From Dendrolimus kikuchii (taxonomy: Eukaryota; Arthropoda; Insecta; Lepidoptera; Lasiocampidae): a stretch of DNA of 64,000 bases. The notes below the pieces were generated by a model that was given only the letters and a program-made list of their open reading frames with translations, was not told the origin of the DNA and did no database searches. The position numbers and the translations under genes are program-made. Shown piece after piece: positions 1-11,194 of the stretch; positions within the stretch are counted from its first letter, which is position 1; each line of letters starts with the position of its first letter. The stretch is from contig CM034397.1 of assembly GCA_019925095.2 (NCBI GenBank), positions 2,316,001 through 2,380,000 of the forward strand, given 5' to 3'.

Positions 1-251
1 GCTACCATCGCCTATGGACATTTGCAACACCAAAGGTGCTACAAATACGCTGCTGCTCTCTTAAGGGAGACTGGAAGCTGGTCACTAATGCCGGAACACA
101 ACTCAAGGTTGTTATGGCGACATAGTCTAGACCAGGGGTGGTAGCCATCCAGTCGGGCAAATGCCACCTGGCTGTGGCTTGTTTTGTCGCCTCGGCCTTG
201 TTAGGCCGCCCGGCCGCAGGAAATTGTATTCTTTCTCCGTTCCTGCACGGA
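1..251 (-). repeat. SINE-like retroposon copy (family A), cut by window edge
   Basis: Minus-strand copy ending TTCCTGCACGGA. Family A units run about 310 bp from TCCGTGCAGGAACGGAG to CTGAACTCCTGCAATAAAAA, with a 3' A-rich tail. The GATGGTAACCGCTTTCCATC to GGGCCGTCTGCCTGTC block near the tail resembles lepidopteran CR1/Zenon-type LINE 3' ends (inference), which suggests mobilisation by such a LINE. Confidence 0.85.
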
Positions 252-341
252 TAATAAGCTTGATCCAATTTTGTGGCCATAATATGTATACCTTCTGATA
301 CTTTGTTGTTGTTTTCTCTTTTTTTTATTGTCCTTTATTTA

Positions 342-689
342 TCATTAATACGTAAAGCAAAAACTTTGTACCCCTTTTTACGAAAATTGCGCGGGCAGAG
401 GAGTATGAAATTTCGCACACTTATAGTTTATATAGAGAAGAAGCGACGAATGCTAATAATTTTTACAAATTATGCATGAAAAATACATTAAATAAAAAAA
501 AAATACACTACCATGTATTTGACGCACACACGCATATATACTCTTTTGTTTATTGTTAAAGTCAAATTAACAGTGTATCCTTAGCGAAATCTGTGATTAT
601 AAAAGTCTTTGACAACAGAACCTTAATAATGTTCAAACTTATAATTTAAATTAATTATGTTCGAATTTCGACCACTGGGCGACCACTAG
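342..689 (+). mobile_element. Helitron-like element (CTAG end, type 1)
   Basis: Starts A|TCATTAATACG and ends CGACCACTAG|T. Body motif CAAAAACTTTGTACCCCTTT. Confidence 0.65.
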
Positions 690-1138
690 TTACTTTATAA
701 GTGTTTGTTTCACTTGTATACTTGTATTGTTCTAAAAATAAACCTGTTTTCTTCTTTCTTCTTCTAATGCACACCAAAATAAACAATTTAATTAAAGCAT
801 TTGAATTAAAGGAAATTCTTACCCATATGACGATGTAGGTGGTGTAGGAAAAAGCATTTCAAGGCATAAATAGTGAATTGTGGAATTGACATGTAATTGC
901 TCATCGTTCCTTTCATATTTAATATGCCCATGTTAGTAGGTATTCAAAATAATCAGTGAAATACAACGAAATCATTCTATTCATGTGATTCATAGCAATT
1001 GTTTTGTATATTCAATCAATCCCATAAATACCTCACGTTACACAAGGAAATTAATTATTATCCTTGTAGAATTTTTAATAACTTGTTTTTGGATAGTGAT
1101 TGTACTTAAAATCCGAAGAACTACGTAGTGATATGTCC
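690..1138. other. No feature seen
   Basis: AT-rich, no coding or repeat match noticed. Confidence 0.5.
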
Positions 1139-1398
1139 GTGCATGTACATGAACGGAGAAAAAATACAATTTCTCGCGTTGGGGTGGCCTGTCGTAAGAG
1201 GCGACAAAACAACACACAGTCAGGTGGTAGGGTATTTGCCCGTCTCGATGGCTACCACCCCTGGTCTGGAGTATGCTGCCATAACAACCCTGAGTTGTGT
1301 TTCGGCATCAGTGGAGAGCGGTAGCACATTTTCGGCATCTTTGGTGTTACAAATGTCCACAGGCGATGGTAACCGCTTTCCATCAGGTGGGTCGTGAT
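1139..1398 (+). repeat. Family A SINE-like copy, divergent
   Basis: GAACGGAGAAAAAATAC through CCATCAGGTGGGTCG; several substitutions and no clear tail. Confidence 0.75.
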
Positions 1399-1580
1399 AA
1401 TAATAACAATATCTTTGATTATTTATTTATTTAATTATGAGAAGTATATGACCGAAACAAATGCAACTGTGGTCAAATACAGTGGTCCATACAGGCTCTA
1501 AGGAGATCTAGCGCGGAAACCAGAATTTAGTAAAATCGTATGTACCCTGTATTCCTTATGTATAATATTATAAAATTCTA

Positions 1581-1775
1581 CGACACACCTTCCATGATCA
1601 AATTGATCGTGTACTAGCGGAGGGTGATGTCAGGAGACTTAAGAACAGACGAGCGTGCATGACAAGAGTTATGAATGTCAAAGAAGCAAGTGAGGTGTGT
1701 AAGAATGGGCCTAAATGGCGCTCTGTTGATCGTGCCTACCCCGCAAGGGAACTGGCGTGAAGTTATGTATGTATG
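1581..1775 (+). mobile_element. RTE-like LINE 3' tail with 15-bp target duplication
   Basis: 5'-truncated. The C-terminal coding block (HDQIDRVLAE, CMTRVMNVKEASEVCKN, ending REL/A stop) is followed by a (TATG)n tail. TATTATAAAATTCTA flanks both sides (1566-1580, 1776-1790). Confidence 0.88.
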
Positions 1776-1790
1776 TATTATAAAATTCTA

Positions 1791-2190
1791 AACATGCTGT
1801 ATATACATTGAAGCAATTTAAAAAGAAAGCAACTTGAATAGAAACGACGGAAAACACTATGCAATTTTTGTTATTGGATTTCTTCTCTGTTTGATCGGGA
1901 TTCATGTAAAAACTACTGGGCCGATATCGATGCGGTTTGCACTGCTTTCGACAGCAAATTCTTAGACTTAAAATTTTCGCTAATTTTCTAGTCGGGAATT
2001 TTTCTGGGAATAATTTAAAACGGCCAAATTCAAGAAAAATCGAATTCCAAAGTGATTTTTTTTACTGATCGATAGCAAATTTTATGTAAAAAAAGTATGG
2101 TATTTTTTATCGCGGGATTCCCGCGGTAATTTTCCCGGAGCGGTTTGAAGTTGTTCGGGTGCATAATAATTAACTTATCCTGATCCTCTA
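1791..2190. other. No feature seen
   Basis: Only short accidental ORFs. Confidence 0.5.
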
Positions 2191-2495
2191 TCCGTGCAGG
2201 AACGAAGAATACAATTTCCTGCGACCTGGCGGCTAGTCGTAAGAGGCGACTAAACAACCCACAGCCAGGTGGTAGGGCATTTGCCCGACTTGATGGTTAC
2301 CACCCCTGGACTAGGCATGTCGCCATAACAACCTTGAGTTGTGTTCCGGCATTAGTGACCAGGTTCCAGTGACCCTTAAGAGAGCAGCAGCGCGTTTGTA
2401 CCACCTTTGGTGTTGTAAATGTCTATAGGCGATGGTAACCGCTTTCTATAAAGTGGACCGTCTGCCTGTCTGCTGCACTCCTGCAATAAAAAAAA
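2191..2495 (+). repeat. Family A SINE-like copy
   Basis: TCCGTGCAGG to CTGCAATAAAAAAAA; nearly full length. Confidence 0.88.
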
Positions 2496-3044
2496 TCAGT
2501 TTTTATTAAAACTATAGCTTACATTCTTTTTTAAATGCTGCGGTAATCTGTGTTAATAAATTTTCATTTTATTTCAATCACTTTTCATAAAGAAAGCCGT
2601 CTACCTGTTTAGCCTTTTCAGGCAATAAAGTCAATTGCTTTCCCGTCTTTTTGTTTTCATTTTTTTCCTATTTGTATCAAAATTTTATAAACAACTGATT
2701 AATTTATAACAACGCATGTAACCGTCAAACCTAGTTCATTGTATGTCCCATTGTTGTTTTATTGCTACCGAACAATACTGGACTGTTTAAATTAAACATT
2801 AAATTGTATAATGTTTATTTTCACACGATCGTAGCGACGTCGCGAAGGCTGTACGTACAGGCACAAGCAAAGGCTGTACATACGATATGTACATGTAAAA
2901 ACATATAGACAGACAACGATGTTGTTATCAGGTCACCTACTTCTCAGCATTGTTACATTTCATATGCATGATTAGTAACTAGTAGCTTCATTAAGCTACA
3001 ATTGTATAACAACGAGGGTATTGTTTCGGACTGTATGTACTGTT
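2496..3044. other. No feature seen
   Basis: AT-rich spacer before the minisatellite. Confidence 0.5.
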
Positions 3045-4325
3045 TAAGTACAATACTGTGGATGAACTCTGCTTGTGTGTACTATGGTAGTACAATCCCG
3101 TGATAGAACTCTGCTTGTTTGTACCATGTTAGTACAATCCCGTGGTAGAACTCTGCTTGTTTGTACCATGTTAGTACAATCCCGTGGTAGAACTCTGCTT
3201 GTATTTGTACTATGATAGTGCAATCCCGTGATAGAACTTTGCTTGTATGTACTATGTTAGTGCAATCCCGTGATAGAACTCTGCTTGTATGTACTATGTT
3301 AGTGTAATCCGGTGGTAGAACTCTGCTTGTATGTACTATGATAGTGCAATCCCGTGATAGAACTCTGCTTGTATGTACTATGTTAATGCAATCCCGTGGT
3401 AGAACTCTGCTTGTTTGTACCATGTTAGTACAATCCCGTGGTAGAACTCTGCTTGTATTTGTACTATGATAGTGCAATCCCGTGATAGAACTCTGCTTGT
3501 ATGTACTATGTTAATGCAATCCCGTGGTAGAACTCTGCTTGTATGTACTATGATAGAGCAATCCCGTGGTAGAACTCTGCTTGTATGTGCTATGTTAGTG
3601 TAATCCGGTGGTAGAACTCTGCTTGTATGTACTATGTTGGTGCAATCCTGTGATAAAACTTTGCTTGTATGTACTATGTTAGTGCAATCCCGTGATAGAA
3701 CTCTGCTTGTTTGTACCATGTTAGTACAATCCCGTGGTAGAACTCTGCTTGTATGTGTACTATGATAGTGCAATCCCGAAATAGAACTTTGCTTGTATGT
3801 ACTATGTTGGTGCAATCCTGTGATAAAACTTTGCTTGTATGTACTATGTTAGTGCAATCCCGTGATAGAACTCTGCTTGTTTGTACAATCCCGTGGTAGA
3901 ACTCTGCTTGTATGTGTACTATGATAGTGCAATCCCGAAATAGAACTTTGCTTGTATGTACTATGTTGGTGCAATCCTGTGATAAAACTATGCTTGGATG
4001 CACTATGTTAGTGCAATCCCGTGATAGAACTCTGCTTGTTTGTACAATCCCGTGGTAGAACTCTGCTTGTATGTGTACTATGATAGTGCAATCCCGTGTT
4101 AGAACTTTGTTTGTATGTACTATGTTAGTGCAATCCTGTGATAAAACTCTGCTTGGATGCACTATGTTAGTGCAATCCCGTGATAGAACTCTGCTTGTTT
4201 GTACCATGTTAGTACAATCCCGTGGTAGAACTCTGCTTGTATGTGTACTATGACAGTGCAATCCCGTGATAGAACTCTGCTTGTATGTACTATGTTAGTA
4301 CAATTCTGTGGAAGTACTGCTTGTA
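3045..4325. repeat. 42-bp minisatellite array, about 30 units
   Basis: The unit core is GATAGAACTCTGCTTGTATG followed by TACTATGTTAGTGCAATCCC. There are length variants of 44 bp (extra TG) and of about 29-31 bp (internal loss). From about 3650 on there is a higher-order period: GATAAAACT variants start at 3652, 3822, 3981 and 4140, giving steps of 170, 159 and 159. Since 42 is 14 codons, long spurious open frames run through the minus strand. Confidence 0.95.
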
Positions 4326-4439
4326 TACTTAAGGCTTCTAGAGAGGTGTAGAATCAGCTACTCTCGCACCAAATCCAAAAGCTGACCAAAATTCCCTGGC
4401 GCGAAAAGTCTATGTATGTATAATATAATATAATAGCTT

Positions 4440-4640
4440 TTGCTTGTGATTTCGCTGATGTTAATATTATGCCACGGGAACCGTACATTTTTCCGGGATA
4501 AACAGTAGCGTAGGTGCTATTTGAAACTATAATTTATCTCTGTGCCAAATTTCATCCAGATCCGTTCAGCTGTTCTGGTGTAATTGAGCAACAAACATCC
4601 ATCCAAACTGTCTTATTTATAACAACAGTCCTTATATTAC
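4440..4640. repeat. Helitron-like internal fragment
   Basis: CCGGGATAAACAGTAGCGTA and GCCAAATTTCATCCAGATCC resemble Helitron-internal blocks elsewhere in the window. Confidence 0.45.
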
Positions 4641-6307
4641 AGATAGAGCTGAAATTATATTTAAATTGAAAATTAATACTAACGGGTAAAGGGAAATATG
4701 TTTTATTTCGAATTAAATAAGTTTGAATTTTATGTGTTTATCTCTTTTTACTTTCACTTTTTAATTTAATCGATTTTCAAATCACAACGCTTCTAAAGAA
4801 GTTTAACTTCAAAATATTAAAAACTTGTCCGGTTTTTTTCTCGAACACATCTGGCAACCCTAATCCTGGGTCAACGCATATGATATTTTTTATTCCGATA
4901 AATGACGTCGTTTTAGTGTGACAGATGACTATAGACAAATTAGATGTCGCTGCGATCACATTTTTTTGCAATTCACCAACAAACATGTGGTGGCACAGCG
5001 TACGAAGTTTCACTAGCACTACTAGTATGTAGTAATACTAACGTGTAACACTTGTGAAAACTTGAGAAAATTATTATGATTGCACTATACTTTTCCGTAA
5101 TTAATGGTGTAAAAACTCGAAGTACGGCTTGCGACAAGTATGGCAGGTTACGCAATGGGCTTCTAGGAAAACTTGTTTAGACTCCTATCTAGCAGTTAAG
5201 TTGCTCAGATTGTGTGGAATTTCCTAATAAGAAGCGATTCCTACTCGTGACACCGGTTTAAAAACTTCCTATTGATGGGGGGTTGGTTCTTCATATTCTT
5301 AAGAAAACGGAAGCTACTGTACATGCTTGTCAAATATAGATTGCGTGTCATACAGGTTGGGTTGGAAAATTATGAAAAAAAATAAGTTGTGTGTAAGCGG
5401 CGGAAACAGCTGAATAGAAAGAAAGAAAAAGATTTATTGATTTAAAAAAATATAAGATTTCATTGTTGTTATAATTATACTATGTAATGGTGATGTCAGG
5501 AGCCTTAAGAACAGACGAATTGGTGCACTGGCTTCAGTGGCTTCCCACGCCTGTTAGTGTCGTTTCGATTACTTTACTGGTTAGAGCTCTCGCAAAAAAA
5601 ATAATTATGTCGGCCTGCGCTATTAAAATGTGTCGGAACTATTTTAAAACGGGAAAGGATAAGGATGAGATGTCATTTAATCGGAAAACTTAACACTTTT
5701 CTCATGATTTCTTTGTAAAAACGTGAAATTTAATTTCGACATTTTCAAGGTTATCGAATTGATTGATGTTGTCAGGTGAGAAGTGTGACTTATTTTCCAA
5801 AATTTGGGGACTTTTGTTACGATTTTTTTTTTTTATGAAATATGAATAATTGAAAAAATCTATAGAAAACAGACATGTAATGTTTGTGTGTCCGGTTTTC
5901 TTAAACTAGTTTATATTACGTTTTAGACTTCCTACGGATCCAATTGTAGCATATTGTTGGACAAAGAGATGGATTTTGAATCATTTTCGGAGATATTTTT
6001 ACACTATGTTTTCTATATTTTCTTATCAACGGCACAATTGTATTGAAATAAAGTACCTAAAATAATTATATATGGTCGTGACCGATAAGATGTAAGTTGT
6101 GTGAACGATAATTAGAAAATTTAAGAATACTTAACCATCATGTAAAATTATTTCTAATCTAACCTTAGCGCTTTGGACAATATAAACTTTTTAATGTAAC
6201 CTTATGACGTTTGACATAGAATTGACAGAATGCGTGCTGCAAATATCGTTAAAGAGGATGTAAAAAAAACTGAATATCGTTTAAAGCAGATGCTTCGGTC
6301 GGAGTTA
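4641..6307. other. AT-rich spacer
   Basis: Apart from a 37-bp RTE fragment at 5484, nothing is recognisable. Confidence 0.5.
5484..5520 (+). mobile_element. Tiny RTE fragment
   Basis: GGTGATGTCAGGAGCCTTAA and the following bases match the RTE C-terminal region; both ends are lost. Confidence 0.55.
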
Positions 6308-6505
6308 TCTGTACTAATATTATAAAGAGGTAAAGTTTGTAAGTTTGTGACGTTGTAGGGGGTAATCTCGGGATCTACTAAACCGATTTTAAAAATTATT
6401 TTACTGTTGGAAAGCTACGTTAACAGGGAGTGTCATAGGCATAACATGACGCTTTATACCACGGGAGCGGGACAGACCACGGGTGAATCCGCGCCGGGCC
6501 GCTAG
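6308..6505 (+). mobile_element. Short Helitron, complete
   Basis: A|TCTGTACTAATATTATAAAG to GCGCCGGGCCGCTAG|T, 198 bp. Confidence 0.7.
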
Positions 6506-7257
6506 TAATATTATAGATAATTCTTTATTGTCATAATTAAGATATTAATTTTGTCTATATTCTGTTAGCTGCATCTCCATTAATTCCTAATAAAGAAATA
6601 ATTTAATATATTAATATGATAAAAAACAAATTTTAGTTCAGAAAATAATCAAACTGAACTTGTTTGAATAAAAACTTTTGGATATGAATATTTTTATTTC
6701 TATAATAGCCCTTTTCAAGTGGTTTAGTTGCTCTTAAGTCCCTGCATTAAACTATCCCGTGTACCTATCCCGTAATTCCTACTACTGATATAAAATTTGG
6801 ATTATACATAAAGCCTACTACCCAATATGAACCTATCGAATCGTTCCAAATCTACTATTACAAATGATTTCACTGACTTTTAGCGCAGGATAATCTTTGG
6901 GTTATAAATAGTCATCTAATAACCTTCGTGAACATGATGTGTAACACAAAAATAATTTGCCATTATGAATAGTTTTCTTTTAATTATTATATTAGTATTG
7001 GTAATTAACAGACTTATAAATATGTACTAATATCTGTACAGACATTTTATTGCGAATTAAAATTACTACATGTGCTATGAATGTGTTATGAATTTATTTG
7101 TGCATGTATTTTTTTATGGTTCGTTCCAAGACACACAACTTTTGTTGCTAATACTTTATTTAAAAAAAACTGAAACCTCGGAGTAATATTAAATTATAAC
7201 ACATAAAGCGATTAAAACATAACGATCATTTAAACTTTTCACTTACATAAAAAATAT
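6506..7257. other. No feature seen
   Basis: AT-rich, no coding signal. Confidence 0.5.
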
Positions 7258-7500
7258 TTAATTATAAAAAATGGGGTAATATTTTTTTCCTGATATCCCG
7301 AAAACACAGAGTGAACTTAGCAACGCTTCGCGTTTTTGATGCCGTTTTTGCCGCTGTTGGTTTATTGTCAACATAAGCAGCAGCTGAAACGCTCGTTCAG
7401 GTTCTACACTGGTTGGAGGAATAGACAATAGATGCTTATAAGCGGGGAAATCCCTGCTAAGTTCTACGACAAACAATTATTAGAGCTGTACCTATGTAGT
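7258..7500 (-). pseudogene. hAT transposase C-terminal remnant
   Basis: Minus: FPAYKHLLSIPPTSVEPERA and LTINQQRQKR, the hAT dimerisation block (usual form IPATSVxSER). Only about 70 codons survive. Confidence 0.65.
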
Positions 7501-7559
7501 ACGTATTGTACGCGTATCAAAGGTTTGTTTTTTTGTCGATATACTAATAAATGCTATTA

Positions 7560-7690
7560 ATATAATCTAGGCAAGGACCTGTTTGTGGCAAACCCGAAAA
7601 TCCCGAGATTAGCCAAGTACAGTTCCGGGAATTTCGGGGTCAGAAAACGGTCGGGATCCCGGGGTCCCGGGATTGTATTCTCTAGCTGAG
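7560..7690. repeat. CCCGGG-rich island
   Basis: Repeated CCCGAGATT, TCGGGATCCCGGGGTCCCGG elements in otherwise AT-rich DNA beside the hAT remnant; possibly its terminal region. Confidence 0.35.
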
Positions 7691-8080
7691 ACTGATGCCT
7701 CTTTTAGGACAATTTTTGTTTTAAGTCTATTTTTGTTAACTCTTAGTTTTATATTAGTTTAACTGTACTAAATAAAATTATTTTCTTTCTAATAAATGTT
7801 CCTTTATTACACAGTTCAACTAAATTGAAACAATTTAGAATTTAATCGAAAGGCCCAGAAAAGCCGGTATCAGACGGATCATTTCTGTCTTTCAAATTGG
7901 ACCTATCAACCAGTGATCCGTATAAACATTAAGTTAAATAATTCGAAGTCATTTAATACCGTCGGGTCCTTTCAGTGATGTGCTCTTCAACCAAATTACT
8001 TCGATTGAGTTGATTCGTTGATCGAACTGAATGCATTCGACGACATTCACTGCCTCTTTGACCTGTTTATCTATCTAGTT
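7691..8080. other. No feature seen
   Basis: Unassigned spacer between the hAT region and a family A fragment. Confidence 0.5.
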
Positions 8081-8203
8081 TCCCTTAAGAGAGCAGCAGC
8101 GCTTTTGTAGCAACTTTGGTGTTGCAAATGTCCATAGGCGATGGTAACCGCTTTCCATCAAGTGGGCCGTCTGCCTGTCTGCTGATCTGCAATAAAAAAA
8201 AAA
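8081..8203 (+). repeat. Family A 3' fragment
   Basis: Only the last 120 bp, from CCCTTAAGAGAGCAGCAG to the A tail. It is followed directly by half of the foldback repeat (TTGTCCGTTAAAGTTTCAC). Confidence 0.8.
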
Positions 8204-8460
8204 TCGTTTTTCCTCTTGTCCGTTAAAGTTTCACTTCTAATATGTGTCCCAGCACACATTTGGATTTTTTGTTTTATGAGGAGAAACCCCTTTGCGGACA
8301 ACGATCCGACGATTGATCGAATGATCAACGTATCCTGCATTCTTAGTTTAGATGTTTCCCATTTGGAGCATATTTGACATAAACCAACAGACTGACAGAC
8401 AAGATATTAAAAAAAGAATGATATTGTTATAGTTTTAAGCTTTACGTTCTTTAGTCTTTA

Positions 8461-8773
8461 TCCGTGCAGGAACGGAGAAAGAATACAATTTCCTGCGACC
8501 GGGCGGCCTGTCGTAAGAGGCGACTAAACAACCCACAGCCAGGTGGTAGGACATTTGCCCGACTGGATGGCTACCACCCCTGGTCTAGAGCATGCCGCCA
8601 TAACAACTTTGAGTTGTGTTCCGGCATTAGTGACCAGGTTCCAGACTCCCTTAAGAGAGCAGCAGCGCATTTGTAGCACCTTTGGTGTTGCAAATGTCCA
8701 TAGGCGATGGTAACCGCTTTCCATCAAGTGGGCCGTCTGCCTGTCTGCTGAACTCCTGCAACAAAAAAAAAAA
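8461..8773 (+). repeat. Family A SINE-like copy
   Basis: Full-length, with an A12 tail. Confidence 0.9.
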
Positions 8774-8875
8774 GTCTATTATGTTCTTGTTTATAAATTC
8801 GCTTCGTAGCATTAATTTTTACATAAGTATTTGTTTTCCAATAGTACTCGTCATATTTTCTTTGTTTTGTTTTGT

Positions 8876-9055
8876 CTGTCCGTGAGTCACTGTAACGGCC
8901 CTAGCGGAAGACCAGCGCTGTTTGATTCAACCAGCATCGTGCTGAGTTAGGACTGATTTTGAATTTCATTTCGTAGCTGTATTTTCTTATTTATAAGTAT
9001 GTTTTGGTTGGTATGTAGTTCTAAGTAAATATTTTTTCTTTCTTTCTTAATTGTA
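8876..9055 (+). repeat. LINE tail family C
   Basis: GCGGAAGACCAGCGCTG to (TTTC)n. Reversed copies lie at 13715-13935 and 27058-27245. Confidence 0.6.
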
Positions 9056-9234
9056 TGATCACTTTGGTCGAATCATCCGAATTGTAAGACAGAAGTGAGC
9101 GTTGTAATATCAGCATTGCTATCGTAGATTATGATACAATGGTCACTGTCTAGTAACTGTAACATAATGACCGATGTAACGGTGGCGGACGGCCGTCGTA
9201 GGTCAACCGAGGTGGTGTACCAACCGTACCTAAC

Positions 9235-9600
9235 ATTAATACTTAGTCCGTTGGCACAGCGACCCGAGGTGGGTCTTGGCCTCCGAAACAAGAACATGAC
9301 ATTTTTCCCTGTCCTGCGCAGTTTCTTGCCAATTATCGGCTCGAAGCTTCAATAGGTCAGCCTCTAGTCAGATTTTCCAGCGATATCTGGGACGCCCGAG
9401 CAGACGCCGACTTACCGGCCGTCCCAAATATGCTTTCCTCATGCAATTCTCTCCCATTCGTTCTACGTCACCGAGCCAGCGGAAGGGGTGAGCTTTAATT
9501 TCTCCTATTTTGTTGGGCTCGTCCACAAGATTCTCAATTTCGAGGTTGGTTTAGATCGTCCAGCTTTCTTCCTCTCTCTTTGTTGGTCCTAGAGTCCTAA
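9235..9600 (-). pseudogene. LINE C-terminal fragment (RWLGDVERM type)
   Basis: Minus: EIKAHPFRWLGDVERMGEN, AYLGRP, LLGRPRYRWK, stop-broken, then NWQETAQDR-like and AKTRLGS residues. Old LINE remnant with several stops. Confidence 0.65.
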
Positions 9601-9798
9601 GCGAGACCACAGCCCGAACAAGGGACGTTCGAGGATCGCACAGGGGTTTTAGTGGGTATCCCAAACTGAAGCGTGGTAAAAGCATTTCTGCGGGGATGCT
9701 AGTGCCACCCCGACGAGGTGACTCCCACACACGGGCGGCGACTTTTCCTCCTCGCGCGGCGGATGGTCCTCGGTCGGATTTCTCCTGGTAAAAAAAAA
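9601..9798 (+). repeat. R1-like LINE 3' UTR with A tail
   Basis: GGATGCTAGTGCCACCCCGA and TCGGATTTCTCCTGGTAAAA match the 3' end of the 23-kb element. Confidence 0.65.
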
Positions 9799-10120
9799 CT
9801 TCAAGTTAAAATTTTGTTGCGATTTGTTTTGCCACTTGTCCGTTGAAGTTTCACTTCTACTATGTGTCCCAGCACACATTTCGATTTTTCGCAGGTCTAC
9901 TGCAAATTATGATATAGTTAGGTTAGATACATTTTAATGAATGCATTTTTTATTTAAACATATTTTATCAAACCAAAAAAACTGAATTCGATCCGGAACC
10001 AAAAAACGCTCTAAAAGTATGCCGCCTCTCACCACGTCTAGTTTAAATTTATGCCGTAACGCTTTTTCGTGACAGAATAATTCTAAGACCTATATAGAAG
10101 TTTCACTTCAAAAAGGGCAC
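9788..10120 (+). repeat. Foldback-headed repeat with only one arm
   Basis: CTTCAAGTTAAAATTTTGTT, then GTGTCCCAGCACACATTTCG and the body to GAAGTTTCACTTCAAAAAGG. It starts where the R1-like A tail ends. Another half arm is at 8205-8275. Confidence 0.65.
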
Positions 10121-10505
10121 AACTAGTCCAAAACAAAACTAATAATCAACGCATTACCATAGTTCCATTCAAGAGTAACACCTGGTCAAAAACAAAACGC
10201 ATTTCAGATTTGTACAACAGCTTAGAACAATGCACTATGTAAGTTACGTAACTTGTCTTACATCATATAGTTCGGAATGAGCGTATCGTGCCGTGGCGTG
10301 GGACGAAGCAGGCGATCCCGTGTGAACGAGTCTGTATTCTGTCCTAATATATCACAATGTCACTTACATGGGTTTTGTTTTGGTTTTTGTTTTATGGTTT
10401 GACGTGTCTTTAAAGGTGGGAACTTGATAGTATTTTGCTATACAGTGCTGTTTGACTAAATAATTCCTAGCAAACTAAAAGAAAATAAATACGAAACCGA
10501 TTTCA
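10121..10505. other. No feature seen
   Basis: Unassigned. Confidence 0.5.
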
Positions 10506-10756
10506 TCTGTACATATAAATAAAATTGAAATGCCTGTTTGTAATGTCAAAATGATAGCTTTTTACTAAATTCTAAAATATTAAAAAAAAATTTGTCTGTC
10601 TGGATGTTCCAGCTAATCTCTGAAACGGCTGGACCGACTTTGACGGGACTTTCACTAGTAGATACCTGACGTTATAAGAAATAACTTTGGCAACTTTTTT
10701 AAATTCTGCTCTCTCTACTAGTAATTCTACGCTTACGAAGTCGCGGCAACAGCTAG
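10506..10756 (+). mobile_element. Short Helitron, complete
   Basis: A|TCTGTACATATAAATAAAA to GTCGCGGCAACAGCTAG|T. Confidence 0.7.
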
Positions 10757-11194
10757 TGAGTAAGTAAAAAGCATTAAATAAATATTTTCTGCAAGATATT
10801 GAAGTCGGTGCATTTTGCAAATTTTATATTTTTAACTTGGCACAGTCTACAAGATGTTGTACAAAATATTGAGATTGTGATTTTTTTGAAGTCGGTAACT
10901 ATTATGCTAGATTTTTTTCTTTTTTAACTTACGTATGTGGTAAGGTAAGGTATTCAATAATAATAAAATTTATATGAAACCATCCTGTACTGATCTCAAC
11001 ACAAAAAGAATGATCAAAATCAGTACAGAAACAAAAAAGTTATGATTGAAACATCGCATCGCATCGCGATTTTAATTAATTTTCTGCTCTATTTTCGTAA
11101 TCCAAAGTCCAATAGCAATAAAATGTATATTGAAGCAATTTGAAGCTTTACTGAATCCAACGCAAAAAGATTCGTCAATATCAGTTCAGAATAA
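10757..11194. other. No feature seen
   Basis: AT-rich; may include decayed LINE sequence upstream of the RT block. Confidence 0.4.

Noticed and set aside
3082..4261. Three long overlapping minus-strand ORFs with TSRVLPRDCTNIVH repeats
   Set aside because: They are produced by a 42-bp tandem repeat whose period is a multiple of three; start and stop positions follow unit variants, with no gene context.
3045..4325. CRISPR-like array
   Set aside because: No unique spacers; repeats are contiguous and the genome is eukaryotic.
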